Positions 29,459 through 38,348 of a stretch of DNA of 64,000 nt are shown piece after piece (within the stretch, counting starts at the first letter, position 1; each line of letters opens with the position of its first letter). Under the pieces are notes generated by a model. The model made no database searches. It worked only from the letters and a program-made list of their open reading frames with translations, and was not told the origin of the DNA. A program made the position numbers and the translations under genes. Source of the stretch: Mesorhizobium qingshengii (GTDB lineage Bacteria > Pseudomonadota > Alphaproteobacteria > Rhizobiales > Rhizobiaceae); contig NZ_FMXM01000017.1 in the NCBI RefSeq assembly GCF_900103325.1, forward strand, positions 62,001 to 126,000, in the 5' to 3' direction.

Positions 29459-31558
29459 ATGTCGCGTGGTGGATGGATGGCGCGTGCGCGGATTTTCGCG
29501 TGTGTTTTCGGCGGCAGCCTGGGCTCAATCGCGGCGCTACCCGCGGCAGCCGAAATCCTCAATCCGCCGGTGTTGCAGGATGAGCGCGCGGCGGTTGCCA
29601 AGCCCATCCTGACCGAGGAAGCCCCCGCGCCACTGCCGGGCAACACGGCGCCGGCACGCGGCGACCGCCTGCTCGATCTCAAGATCCAGTACATCGACAA
29701 CCAGATCTACAATCCGTCGACGGGCGGCTACGATAAGGTGCATCTGCGCGGCTACACCGGCAAGGGCGTCGATCCCGCCGCGCCCTATGTCTCGCCGACG
29801 ATCGAGGCGGTTCCCGGCGACACGGTGCGCATCACCCTCGACAACCAGCTGCCGGCAGGGCCGCAACCAGGCGATCCCGGCTGCATGCCCGGCGGCCAGA
29901 TGCCCGACATTCCGCACTGCTTCAACGGCACCAATTTGCACACCCATGGGCTGTGGGTAAGCCCGACCGGCAATAGCGATAATGTGCTGTTGTCGATCAA
30001 CCCGCAGACCAAGTTCACCTACGAGTACAACATCCCGTCGGACCATCCATCCGGCACCTTCTGGTACCACACGCACCGTCACGGCTCGACCGCGCTGCAG
30101 GTATCGAGCGGCATGGCCGGAGCGCTGATCATCCGCGGCAACCGTCCGCCCACGCCGACAGCGCATGGCGACCTCGACACGCTGATCCCGACCTCGGCTA
30201 TCCCCGAACGGGTACTGGTGATGCAGCAGATCCAGTATGCCTGCCGCGGACCAGCCGCGAAGCCAGGCGATCTCGGCCCGATCAAGCAGAATATTAAAGG
30301 CAGCTATTTCTGCGATCCGGGCGATGTCGGCGGCATCGAGGCCTACGACCAGTTCGGCCCGGGCACTTGGCCGGCATCGGGCCGTTACACCTCGCTCAAT
30401 GGCAAGGTGTTCAATCCCGACGATGCAATGAAGGCGACGCAGGGCCAGATCGAGCGCTGGCGCGTGATCCATGCCGGCGTGCGCGATACGATCAGCCTGC
30501 AGTTCTTCAAGGTGCTGGACGGCAAGCTCAAGCCCGGGGTGAAGACTTTGCTCAGGGCCGACGCCACGGCTTCCTTCATGAAGGACACCTGCGACACCAA
30601 ACCGGTGCCCTACGCGCTGGTTGCCGCCGATGGCCTGACGATGGCGGCGGCACAAATGACCACGCTGGCGACATTCCAGCCCGGCTACCGCTTCGACGCG
30701 CTGGTGGTCTTTCCACAGGCCGGGCGCTACTGCGTGATCGATTCCTCAGCCCCGAAATCGGGCGTGGTCAATGGGCTTGATGTCGGCCCGCGGCTGCTCG
30801 GCTTGGTCGACGTTGCACCGGGCAAGCCGGTAGACAATGTCGAGACCTACATCAACGGCAAGCTGGTCGCGCTCGCCGAGACCAACATGCCCGCCAACGT
30901 CAAGGCGACGGTGGTGGCCGATCTCAAGACTGGCATGAAATTCACCAGCTTCACGCCGCACCCCGACATCACGGACGAGGAGGTCAAGGGCAACGGCACC
31001 CAGGAATTGACCTTCTTCATCGACACATCGGGACCGGATGTGAAGTTCGAGGTCGGCAACACGCTCAACACCGCCGACGTCAAACCCTATGATCCGACCC
31101 GCATCGATCGCCAGTTGCCGCTCGGCAAGGCGCAGGTCTGGACACTCCAATCGCATTTCGTCAGCCATCCATTCCACATTCACGTCAATCCGTTCCAGAT
31201 CATCTCGATCATCGACCCCCTCGGCAAGGATGTCAGCGCTCCTGGAGCGATAGACGACGTCGCCGGGTCGCCCGACCCACAATATCCTGGACTGAAGGGC
31301 GTGTGGAAAGACACGTTGTGGATCAAGAGCCTGATCCCGCAGAACCTGCCCACGGGCTTTTCAGGAATTTACACGATCACGCTGCGCACCCGCTACGAAC
31401 GCTATATCGGCGAGTACGTGCTCCACTGCCACATCCTCGACCATGAGGACCAGGGCATGATGCAGAACGTTGCCGTGGTGCTGCCCGACCAGGTGGGCGA
31501 CACCACGCGGGGCGAGGCCATGCAGATGGACGTGGGTGGTCACGATGCCCTCAAGTAA
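29459..31558 (+). CDS. Secreted multicopper oxidase (laccase-like)
   Basis: A 699-residue cupredoxin-type oxidase. The four copper-ligand clusters are all present: HTHG at residues 161-164, WYHTHRHG around 203-209, HPFHIH at 570-575 and HCHILDHEDQGMM at 656-668, which also supplies the type 1 Cys657. Such enzymes oxidise phenols, aromatic amines or metals and reduce O2 to water. ATG 29459 is chosen over 29393: GGAGG lies 5 bases upstream, and a Sec signal peptide follows (basic MSRGGWMARAR, hydrophobic core, cleavage after LPAAA). There is no twin-arginine motif. A Met-rich copper-resistance insert is not evident, favouring laccase-type over CopA-type function. It is the first gene of the oxidase run, with the tyrosinase starting about 10 bases after its stop. 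Confidence 0.92.
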   Translation: MSRGGWMARARIFACVFGGSLGSIAALPAAAEILNPPVLQDERAAVAKPILTEEAPAPLPGNTAPARGDRLLDLKIQYIDNQIYNPSTGGYDKVHLRGYTGKGVDPAAPYVSPTIEAVPGDTVRITLDNQLPAGPQPGDPGCMPGGQMPDIPHCFNGTNLHTHGLWVSPTGNSDNVLLSINPQTKFTYEYNIPSDHPSGTFWYHTHRHGSTALQVSSGMAGALIIRGNRPPTPTAHGDLDTLIPTSAIPERVLVMQQIQYACRGPAAKPGDLGPIKQNIKGSYFCDPGDVGGIEAYDQFGPGTWPASGRYTSLNGKVFNPDDAMKATQGQIERWRVIHAGVRDTISLQFFKVLDGKLKPGVKTLLRADATASFMKDTCDTKPVPYALVAADGLTMAAAQMTTLATFQPGYRFDALVVFPQAGRYCVIDSSAPKSGVVNGLDVGPRLLGLVDVAPGKPVDNVETYINGKLVALAETNMPANVKATVVADLKTGMKFTSFTPHPDITDEEVKGNGTQELTFFIDTSGPDVKFEVGNTLNTADVKPYDPTRIDRQLPLGKAQVWTLQSHFVSHPFHIHVNPFQIISIIDPLGKDVSAPGAIDDVAGSPDPQYPGLKGVWKDTLWIKSLIPQNLPTGFSGIYTITLRTRYERYIGEYVLHCHILDHEDQGMMQNVAVVLPDQVGDTTRGEAMQMDVGGHDALK

Positions 31559-31568
31559 GGCACAGCCA

Positions 31569-33542
31569 ATGCCTGAGGCGCCGTTCACCTGGAGCGACGT
31601 GAAAGCCATCCTCACCGCAGCCGGCGGCAACGAGGGGCCTGGCAGCCTGACCGGGCTGACCTTGCCGGAGTTCCTGACGCTCCAGCTACAGGGCATGCCG
31701 CTGATCGCGCCGCTCAACACCACCTGTTGCGGCAAGAGCGACGCCAAGGGGCGCGGTGAGCGCTCAGCACTGATCCGCGGCTTGCGCGGGCTACCGCCGT
31801 TCGACGGCAAGCAGTTCCCGCGCCTGCCCTGGGGCGGCAAGCCGGTCGTGGATGACGACATTGACCGCATCGAAACCTGGATCGAGGAAGGCTGTCCCGG
31901 AGAGGTGATCGGATCGATCGCGCTCACTGGCGAAGTCAGCGTGGCAACCGAAGCCCGCGTCGAGGTGAAGGGACTTCCCGGTCCCATCTTCGGCCCAGCG
32001 TCGGATCCGGCGGCATGGCGCTACGCCAAGGGCGAATTGCGCCAGCGCATGGATGCCGATGGGCTGAGTGAGCCGCAAAAGGAGCGGCTGCGCTACGCCT
32101 TTCGCGAACTCTACAAGCTCAACAAATGGGTCGGCGACAAGCGCAGCTACAACAATCTGGCGCTGATCCACCAGAATCACTGCCAGCATGGCTGGGAGCG
32201 GTTCCTGCCGTGGCATCGCGTCTATCTCTATGAGTTCGAGCAGGCGCTGCAGGATTTTTGTCCTGACGTGACCATGCCGTGGTGGGATTTTCCCGCGTCA
32301 CGCTACAAGCCGGAAGATCCGGCCAATGGCGCGATACTGCCCGACGCCTTCAAGGGCTTTCTGACGGAAGACTCCGCGCGTTTCCTGCGCGATCACGGTT
32401 TCCCGGCCAAGATCGACACGCTGGTCGGCCAGCTCTGGGCCAATCCGACGCAGATCTATGACGCGGTCAGCAGGGCCTGTGGCAAGGACTATGTGGAGGG
32501 CGAAAACCGCAAGCGGCTGATCGATGCGCTGCTCGGCGCCAATTCGTTGTGGTATCCGCTGCGCTATTCCGGCCAGTTCGGCAAAGGCACAATCAACAGC
32601 GTCATCCACTATCACTACCCGGCCCAGGAGGACATTGACGAGATCCTGTCGCTGCGCACCTTCCGCGACTTCGGAGGCGGCAGCCTCTATGTCGACAGCT
32701 TCGGCTTCCTCGACCAGAACCCGCACAACACCATGCATATCTGGACCGGCGGCATGAACCCGGCGTTCAAGACCGACGCTCCCGCCGACCGCAACAGCGC
32801 GGTGCGTGTTGCCGGCCGAAAATTCCACCAGCGCGACGATCTCTACTCCGAGCCGCAGTTCGGCGACATGTTCTCCAACCTGACGGCGTCCTATGACCCG
32901 ATCTTCTGGCCGGTGCACGCCAACATCGACCGGCTCTGGTGGCGCTGGCAACAGGAGCATCCCGACGGCCTGCCGGCCGATCTCGATTCAGCGCTGACGC
33001 CGTGGAGCTACGCGGTACGCGATACGCTCGACATGAACCGCTTCGGCTATGAATATGTTCGCGGCGGATGCCTGATGCCGGTCGGGCTGACCAGCCCGGT
33101 CGGGCGCTTCGTGTCGGCGCCGATCGCGGTGCCCGAGGCGACCAAGGGATTCCGCTCGGCCGAAGTGCGGCTGCACCGCGTGCCGCAGTTGCCGCGCTCC
33201 TGCTTCATCCGCGTGTTCCTCAACACACCGGATGCCGATGCCTCGACGCCGCTCAACGTACCAGGCTATGCCGGCTACGCCGCCGTGTTCGGTCATGGCG
33301 AATGTTACGGCGGACCCGGACATTGTGAGGTACCACCGGCGGAAAACCGCAAGTTCGATTTGCGCGAGCGGAGCATGAACACGCCGCGCAACCACCGCAT
33401 CGACGTGACGCGCGCTGCACGCCGGCTGATCGCCGCCGGCGCCTCCAGTCTCACCGTCAGCCTGGTGGTGATCGGCGCCTCTTACGAGGAAGACCGTGAG
33501 CTGCTGCGGCTCGATGGGGTCTCGCTCAACTTTCTCGACTGA
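31569..33542 (+). CDS. Tyrosinase (type 3 copper phenoloxidase) with N-terminal extension
   Basis: A 657-residue dicopper enzyme that hydroxylates monophenols and/or oxidises o-diphenols to quinones. CuA ligands lie in HQNHCQHGWERFLPWHR (His201 to His216), CuB ligands in NPHNTMHIW (His386, His390) and PVHANIDRLWWRW (His450). About 170 residues precede the domain and include PPFDGKQF and IDRIETWIEEGCPGE, resembling segments beside c-type cytochrome domains, but no CxxCH haem motif is present. The start is 31569 (AAGG upstream) or 31545, which would overlap the multicopper oxidase stop. No signal peptide is seen, unlike its neighbour. About 130 C-terminal residues form a beta-rich domain. The LodA-like gene follows after 33 bases. 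Confidence 0.9.
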   Translation: MPEAPFTWSDVKAILTAAGGNEGPGSLTGLTLPEFLTLQLQGMPLIAPLNTTCCGKSDAKGRGERSALIRGLRGLPPFDGKQFPRLPWGGKPVVDDDIDRIETWIEEGCPGEVIGSIALTGEVSVATEARVEVKGLPGPIFGPASDPAAWRYAKGELRQRMDADGLSEPQKERLRYAFRELYKLNKWVGDKRSYNNLALIHQNHCQHGWERFLPWHRVYLYEFEQALQDFCPDVTMPWWDFPASRYKPEDPANGAILPDAFKGFLTEDSARFLRDHGFPAKIDTLVGQLWANPTQIYDAVSRACGKDYVEGENRKRLIDALLGANSLWYPLRYSGQFGKGTINSVIHYHYPAQEDIDEILSLRTFRDFGGGSLYVDSFGFLDQNPHNTMHIWTGGMNPAFKTDAPADRNSAVRVAGRKFHQRDDLYSEPQFGDMFSNLTASYDPIFWPVHANIDRLWWRWQQEHPDGLPADLDSALTPWSYAVRDTLDMNRFGYEYVRGGCLMPVGLTSPVGRFVSAPIAVPEATKGFRSAEVRLHRVPQLPRSCFIRVFLNTPDADASTPLNVPGYAGYAAVFGHGECYGGPGHCEVPPAENRKFDLRERSMNTPRNHRIDVTRAARRLIAAGASSLTVSLVVIGASYEEDRELLRLDGVSLNFLD

Positions 33543-33575
33543 CCAGAGGCCGGCGCCGGCGCAGGGGGAAATCAC

Positions 33576-36221
33576 ATGGCCGACCCATCGATCTATCGCA
33601 TCCACCCGGCGGTCGGCATCGCCCGGCTCGGCGACAGTCCCGAAGCCTTCTGCATCTCGCCGGAAAAGCCGGCGCAGATGCCGATCGAATGCGACGCCAA
33701 CGGCAATGCCGCCAAGGGCGACGCGCCGATCAAGCACTTCAAGGACAATAAGGGCCGCATCAAGCGCCAGGCGGCGCGCTTCCAGATCTTCGTCTATGAC
33801 GACGCCAATCCGGACGGCGTAGCGCTGAAGATCGGCGACCATGTCGAAGGCGGCGGTAACAGAGGCAAGCTGGTCGATATCCAGTGGCGGGTGCAGCTCG
33901 CCAACAAGAAGGCGGCGTGGTTCACCTTCGACGGGCTGCGCGGCGAAGCCGGCTATCCCGACGGCTCGCCGCTGCGCAATCCTGATATCACCGATCCGAT
34001 TGAACGGCAGAAGCTGGTCATCGACGCCGGCCCGCAAGCCGTTGACTGTACCGCGCGGCGCAAGGCGAGTTTTGGGCGCGACACCAACCCGGCCTATGCG
34101 GTCACCTTCCCGCCAACCGGGATGGCGCCAAACGACATCGACACGCTGGGCGACATGATGACGGACGACAATGGGCGGTTGCTGGTGCTCGGCGGGCATG
34201 GCAACAGCGGCTCGTTCCTCACAGGCTTCGGCCATCCGCGCATCGAGACCTACGCCAACAGCGATGGCTGGTTCGACGACATCTCGGACGGGCCGGTGAT
34301 GGCCCGGCTGGTGATGATGGAGGAGCGCGTCCAGGCGTTGCGGTACATCGATGTCGAATATCCCGCCTGGGTGCTGGTCGGCTATCCCCGCTATGCACCT
34401 GAGGTGCTCGACATGATCACGCTCGAAGACGTGGTCGAGGACATGTCGATCCGCGAGTTTGCCTACCGTACCGACATGTATGGCACGGCAGGAACGTTCA
34501 ACGCGCCGCAGAAGATCGATCCCACCGATACGGCGGCATTGCTGCATTGGAAGGCCGGGCCAGTGGAGTGGAACCCGGCCTATCGTCCCTGGTTCTGGCG
34601 CGACATCTGGCCGATCATTTTTCGCGCCGACGAATTCTCCTATTTCGCCAACATCCTCCAGCAATCGAACTTCCCGCATAACCAGTCGAGCCGAGGCACC
34701 TTCGACCCCTATCGCCTGTGTATCCCGCCGCGCATAGCGCCGCGCGGGCTGGCGGCGAAGGAAGGTCGCGCCAGGGACGACCAGGCCGACGGGCGCCTGC
34801 TCGAGGCAGCCGTGGAGCCGAGCCTGATGCAGCTCGATGCAACGCAGGCGCCGGGCGCGGCGAAGGACGCCGTGGTGGGTGAGGCCGGCGCCACGCTCAA
34901 GGCGGCGGCGGCGGCTTTCACGGCCGCGGTCTGCCCGCCCGCGGATGGCGAGGCGCCACGCGCCTATGCTGCGCGCTGGCAAAGGACCTTTGCTGATAAC
35001 GATACCGTGGCCGATCCCGCCTATGCCGAGGCGCGCGGTGCTTTCGACGCGGCGGTCACTGGCGTGATCGAGCGCATCGCCGCGGCCGTCGCGCCACCGC
35101 CGGAGCCGATGCTGGCGCTCGCGCGCTCTTCGTCGCGGCAGGAGCCGGGCGAGCCCGACCGCACCACCGATCCGGACGAGCCGATCGAGGCAGCACTTCG
35201 ACGGTTGGCGTTCGAATACCGCTCCGGCCAGTTGTATGACCGCGCCCTCACTGCTGCGGCCAAGGACGCCACCACCGATCCCGGCCGTTCCGCGCGGCAG
35301 TATCTGTTCGATCTCCTGAGGAAGCCGGGCGAAGAGAACCTGTTCCGGCTCGAGGCCAATCCGGCAACGCGCACCTATCATTTGCCACTGATGCCGCTGC
35401 TGGCCGGCGACAACCCGATCACCAACAAGACGGTCAGCAAATTCCTGCGGCTGACCGACACGCAGCTGTTCCTTTTGCGGCAATGGGCGGAGGGCATTTT
35501 TATCGATGAGGTGGATGCGGGCTTCGCAGCGGCCATCGATCCTTGGCAGCCCTACAAGGACTGGAACGTGCCGGGCGGGCGCGGTCTCGACCAAGGCGTG
35601 CTGTCGAACGGGCTCGGCGGCGCCTTCTGCCCCGGTGGCGAAGTAACCTGGATCATCCGCAATCCGGCGATCTGGCGCGAGCCCTACCGGATCAAGGCCG
35701 ACCCCGAGTGGTATACGTTCGCGCTGACCGCAGCGCAGGAGAACGCGAACCGCTGGGGCGCAGGCGTCAGCGAGGAAGGCTACATCGCCTATGCCTCAGA
35801 TCCGCTGTCGCTGGGCAGCGATTTCGACATCGGGCTGCAGCCGGGCGACCTGACCAAGCTCAGCGGGCTGCCATGGCAGGCCGATTTCAACGAATGCTCC
35901 ACCCAGACGATCGACGTCACCTATGAGGAATGGAACGTCCTTTACCCCGACAGCGTCGGCAACACGCTGATGGAACGCGAACGGCGCGTGTGGGAGACGC
36001 TGTGGTGGCCGGCGCACCGGCCGATGCAGGTCTATTACCCTGTCGGCACCGGTTTTCAGTTCCGCAACTGGGCACGTGGCATTCCGCAGACACTGGCCGG
36101 CGACCTCAAAATGGTGACCGAGTGGTCGAAGCTCGGCTTCATGGTCCGTAACCCGGGAGGCGGGCTCGATCAGCCCTCGCCCGGGATCAAATACATCTGC
36201 GTCGAAGATTCGGGAGAATGA
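33576..36221 (+). CDS. LodA/GoxA-like CTQ-dependent amine (lysine/glycine) oxidase
   Basis: An 881-residue quinoprotein oxidase. The N-terminus IYRIHPAVGIARLGDSPEAF is diagnostic of the LodA family, whose members (L-lysine 6-oxidase LodA, glycine oxidase GoxA) build a cysteine tryptophylquinone from their own Cys and Trp and release ammonia and H2O2. The conserved C-terminal blocks are GGAFCPGGEVTW (Cys685) and LPWQADFNEC (Trp767, Cys774). Trp767 fits the cofactor Trp. The Cys usually expected just before the GG is not there, so Cys685 is the candidate partner. A low-complexity Ala/Pro-rich insert lies around residues 390-530. RBS GGGGGAAA precedes ATG 33576. No signal peptide. The stop overlaps the next gene's region. 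Substrate cannot be read. Confidence 0.88.
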   Translation: MADPSIYRIHPAVGIARLGDSPEAFCISPEKPAQMPIECDANGNAAKGDAPIKHFKDNKGRIKRQAARFQIFVYDDANPDGVALKIGDHVEGGGNRGKLVDIQWRVQLANKKAAWFTFDGLRGEAGYPDGSPLRNPDITDPIERQKLVIDAGPQAVDCTARRKASFGRDTNPAYAVTFPPTGMAPNDIDTLGDMMTDDNGRLLVLGGHGNSGSFLTGFGHPRIETYANSDGWFDDISDGPVMARLVMMEERVQALRYIDVEYPAWVLVGYPRYAPEVLDMITLEDVVEDMSIREFAYRTDMYGTAGTFNAPQKIDPTDTAALLHWKAGPVEWNPAYRPWFWRDIWPIIFRADEFSYFANILQQSNFPHNQSSRGTFDPYRLCIPPRIAPRGLAAKEGRARDDQADGRLLEAAVEPSLMQLDATQAPGAAKDAVVGEAGATLKAAAAAFTAAVCPPADGEAPRAYAARWQRTFADNDTVADPAYAEARGAFDAAVTGVIERIAAAVAPPPEPMLALARSSSRQEPGEPDRTTDPDEPIEAALRRLAFEYRSGQLYDRALTAAAKDATTDPGRSARQYLFDLLRKPGEENLFRLEANPATRTYHLPLMPLLAGDNPITNKTVSKFLRLTDTQLFLLRQWAEGIFIDEVDAGFAAAIDPWQPYKDWNVPGGRGLDQGVLSNGLGGAFCPGGEVTWIIRNPAIWREPYRIKADPEWYTFALTAAQENANRWGAGVSEEGYIAYASDPLSLGSDFDIGLQPGDLTKLSGLPWQADFNECSTQTIDVTYEEWNVLYPDSVGNTLMERERRVWETLWWPAHRPMQVYYPVGTGFQFRNWARGIPQTLAGDLKMVTEWSKLGFMVRNPGGGLDQPSPGIKYICVEDSGE

Positions 36222-36223
36222 CG

Positions 36224-36640
36224 ATGACCAATCCCTTTGTCGGCAACTGGACCTATCGCAGCTTTCTCAACGATCCCGATATCAGCAAGGCGGCTAACGA
36301 CCTCCTGTTCGGCGAGGGCACGCTAACAATCGTGGAGCAATCGGAGACCGAACTCTCGGGAACGATCGGCGGCCCGGGATGGTCGCTCGATCTGCGCGGC
36401 AGCTTTGGCTACGGCTCGCCCATGCAGGTGCGCTTCCAGGGCAAGGGCGTGGTCGGTGGCGAAGAATGGATCTACGATTACGTAGGCTGGCTCGTTCCCG
36501 TATGGCCGAACAGTACCGACCGGCTGGAAGTGCCGGCGATCGTCGGCTCGGTGGTGCGCACCATCCCGCATTCGGGCAATGGCGGCAGCACCAACCCGGC
36601 AGGGGTGGTGGCGTCCTTCTATGCCGTCAGAGCAGGCTGA
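36224..36640 (+). CDS. Small conserved partner between LodA-like and LodB-like genes
   Basis: A 138-residue protein beginning MTNPFVGNWTYRSFLNDPD. Conserved-looking blocks include GEGTLTI, GPGWSLDLRGSFGYG, RFQGKGVVGGEEWIYDYVG and IVGSVVRTIPHSG. It appears to be a small beta-barrel (avidin or lipocalin style) without signal peptide. The ATG at 36224 is preferred over 36218: GGAG sits 7 bases before 36224 but only one base before 36218. Its stop overlaps the start of the flavoprotein. I believe similar proteins accompany LodA-type and tyrosinase genes elsewhere, but have no name for it. A role as substrate carrier or maturation aid is inference. Confidence 0.75.
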   Translation: MTNPFVGNWTYRSFLNDPDISKAANDLLFGEGTLTIVEQSETELSGTIGGPGWSLDLRGSFGYGSPMQVRFQGKGVVGGEEWIYDYVGWLVPVWPNSTDRLEVPAIVGSVVRTIPHSGNGGSTNPAGVVASFYAVRAG

Positions 36641-37781
36641 ATTCGTCGTCATCGGTGGCGGGCTGGCGGGCACCGCGGCCGCACTGACATTGCGCCGTCA
36701 CGCGCCTGAAGGGCGCGTGGTGCTGATCGAGGCTGGGCGGCACGACCGGGTCAAGCCAGGCGAGGTGCTGCCGGCAGTGGCGCAAGGGCTGCTGCGCCAG
36801 CTCGGGGCATGGGAACCGTTCCTTGCTGCCTCTTTCGTCGACAACCGCGCTGTCGTTTCAGCCTGGGCCGACGACGCGCTTAGCGAGCGTCCCAGCATCT
36901 TCTCCGCCCAAGGTTCCGGCTGGCAGCTCGATCGGGCTCGGTTCGACCAACTGCTAGTAGAGGCGGCAGCCACAACAGGCGTCGAGGTTCGGCTTGGCTG
37001 CGCCGTGCGTTCGGCGGTGCGTGACGGCCAGGGCTGGCGTCTCGAGCTCGCCGATGCAGAGATCGTCGCCGACGCCGTGATCTGGGCGGCCGGTCGCAGC
37101 TGGAGGCTGGCGCGATGCCTCGGTGCAGCGCTCAAGGTGCATGCCCACCTTGCGGCCTACACACGCTTCTTCGACAGCGCGCCGGGCGATTGCCGGATGG
37201 TCATCGAGGCGCGCCCCGAAGGCTGGTGGTACAGCGCCGACCTGCCCGGCGGCAGCCGGGTGGTGGCGTGCCTGACCGATCCTGATCTCGGCAGCGCGTT
37301 GCGCGACCCGAAATCCTGGTACCGCGCATTGGCGGCAACACGGTTCATCGCACCGCTTCTACCTCGAGGCGCGCGCGAAACCTCTGTCGCGGTGAAGTCA
37401 GCTGGTACGGCCACGGTCGACCCGGCCGCGGGTGAGCGCTGGGTGGCGGCGGGCGACTGCCTCTTTGCCGCCGATCCGCTGTCGTCGCGCGGCATCGTGC
37501 ATGCGCTGCGCTCGGGAATCCTTGCGGCCTATGCCGCGTCGGACATGATCGACGGGCGCAGCGAGCTTGCCCGCAGGCGCTACGCGATGATTGCCGCGCA
37601 GGGTTTTGCCGACTACGTCCCGGCACTCGCTGCCCACTACGCAGCCGCCGCGCGATGGGACACGCCTTTCTGGCAGCGGCGTCGCAGCCATGTCGACGAT
37701 GCGGCGGCGGTTCAGGGACAAGCCATGGGCATTTCGAGCAGGGAGAAGCAATCCAATGAAACTCGGTATCCCGGTCTATGA
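36621..37781 (+). CDS. LodB-like FAD-dependent oxidoreductase
   Basis: A 386-residue flavoprotein of the tryptophan-halogenase/geranylgeranyl-reductase-like fold to which LodB belongs. The FAD-binding Rossmann motif is VVIGGGLAGTAAAL near the N-terminus, followed by an acidic end of strand 2 (LIEAG). The second FAD motif is AAGDCLFAADPLSSRGI near residue 285. In Marinomonas, LodB is required to form the tryptophylquinone of LodA; the same job is the natural prediction here. Start 36621 (MPSEQAEFVVIG) lies inside the preceding gene, a 20-base overlap in another frame, consistent with coupled translation. It does not carry the Trp-halogenase WxWxIP motif in what I can see. Confidence 0.83.
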   Translation: MPSEQAEFVVIGGGLAGTAAALTLRRHAPEGRVVLIEAGRHDRVKPGEVLPAVAQGLLRQLGAWEPFLAASFVDNRAVVSAWADDALSERPSIFSAQGSGWQLDRARFDQLLVEAAATTGVEVRLGCAVRSAVRDGQGWRLELADAEIVADAVIWAAGRSWRLARCLGAALKVHAHLAAYTRFFDSAPGDCRMVIEARPEGWWYSADLPGGSRVVACLTDPDLGSALRDPKSWYRALAATRFIAPLLPRGARETSVAVKSAGTATVDPAAGERWVAAGDCLFAADPLSSRGIVHALRSGILAAYAASDMIDGRSELARRRYAMIAAQGFADYVPALAAHYAAAARWDTPFWQRRRSHVDDAAAVQGQAMGISSREKQSNETRYPGL

Positions 37782-37950
37782 CGGCGTCAACCTGCTCGAT
37801 GTGGCTGGCCCGCTTGAGATGTTCTCTTGGATCGACAAAAAGAAGGGGCTGGAGACGGTTCTTCTGTCGATCGACGGCGCGCCCGTCACCAGTTTGAACC
37901 GGGTGCGCTTCGATGCGCAAGCCAGCTTCAAGCTGCTGCAACTCCATGGA
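37756..37950 (+). pseudogene. Truncated DJ-1/PfpI-family (isonitrile hydratase-like) fragment
   Basis: The frame from ATG 37756 starts MKLGIPVYDGVNLLDVAGPL and EMFSWIDKKKGLETVLLS, the N-terminal strand-helix of DJ-1/PfpI amidotransferase-like proteins. After about 60 residues the sequence loses family character and no nucleophile-elbow Cys follows. A remnant of a gene about 200 codons long, overlapping the end of the flavoprotein gene. Confidence 0.65.
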
Positions 37951-38348
37951 CATTGCCCGCCAGCCGCGAAACCGCCAGGGCCGCCATCCGGGACAGGCCA
38001 GCGCTGGGAAGCGCAATCAAGGCACGCAGTCACTTCTATCGCCACCTTTGCCCGCCTGACAAGCCGGCGCCCAGTTCACTTTGACCGATGCGCGCAGTCC
38101 GCCCAATAGCGGCTGATGACGCGGCTCGCCCACCATGGCAGCCTTGGCCTAATCCTCGGTGATCTGGTGGGCAAACCCGAATGAGGCAAATCTAGTAACC
38201 GAGGCTTACTAGGTGCCTTTCGTGTTGTCGCAGTGGCTCACTGACGACGCATCGCCAAGAGCAGTGACGGTATTTTGCCTCCACGAAACGGTGCTCACGC
38301 GCGGGCCAACGCAGCACTCGCGCATTGTGCAGAAACGGCCGTCGAACT
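37951..38348. other. Intergenic gap after the oxidase run
   Basis: About 400 bases containing probable decayed remainder of the DJ-1-like gene. I see no other gene, repeat or terminator. Confidence 0.3.

Noticed and set aside
32988..35594. 868-codon minus-strand frame antisense to tyrosinase and LodA-like genes
   Set aside because: Arg/Gly-rich translation without family motifs; it is the usual GC-rich shadow of two clearly coding genes.
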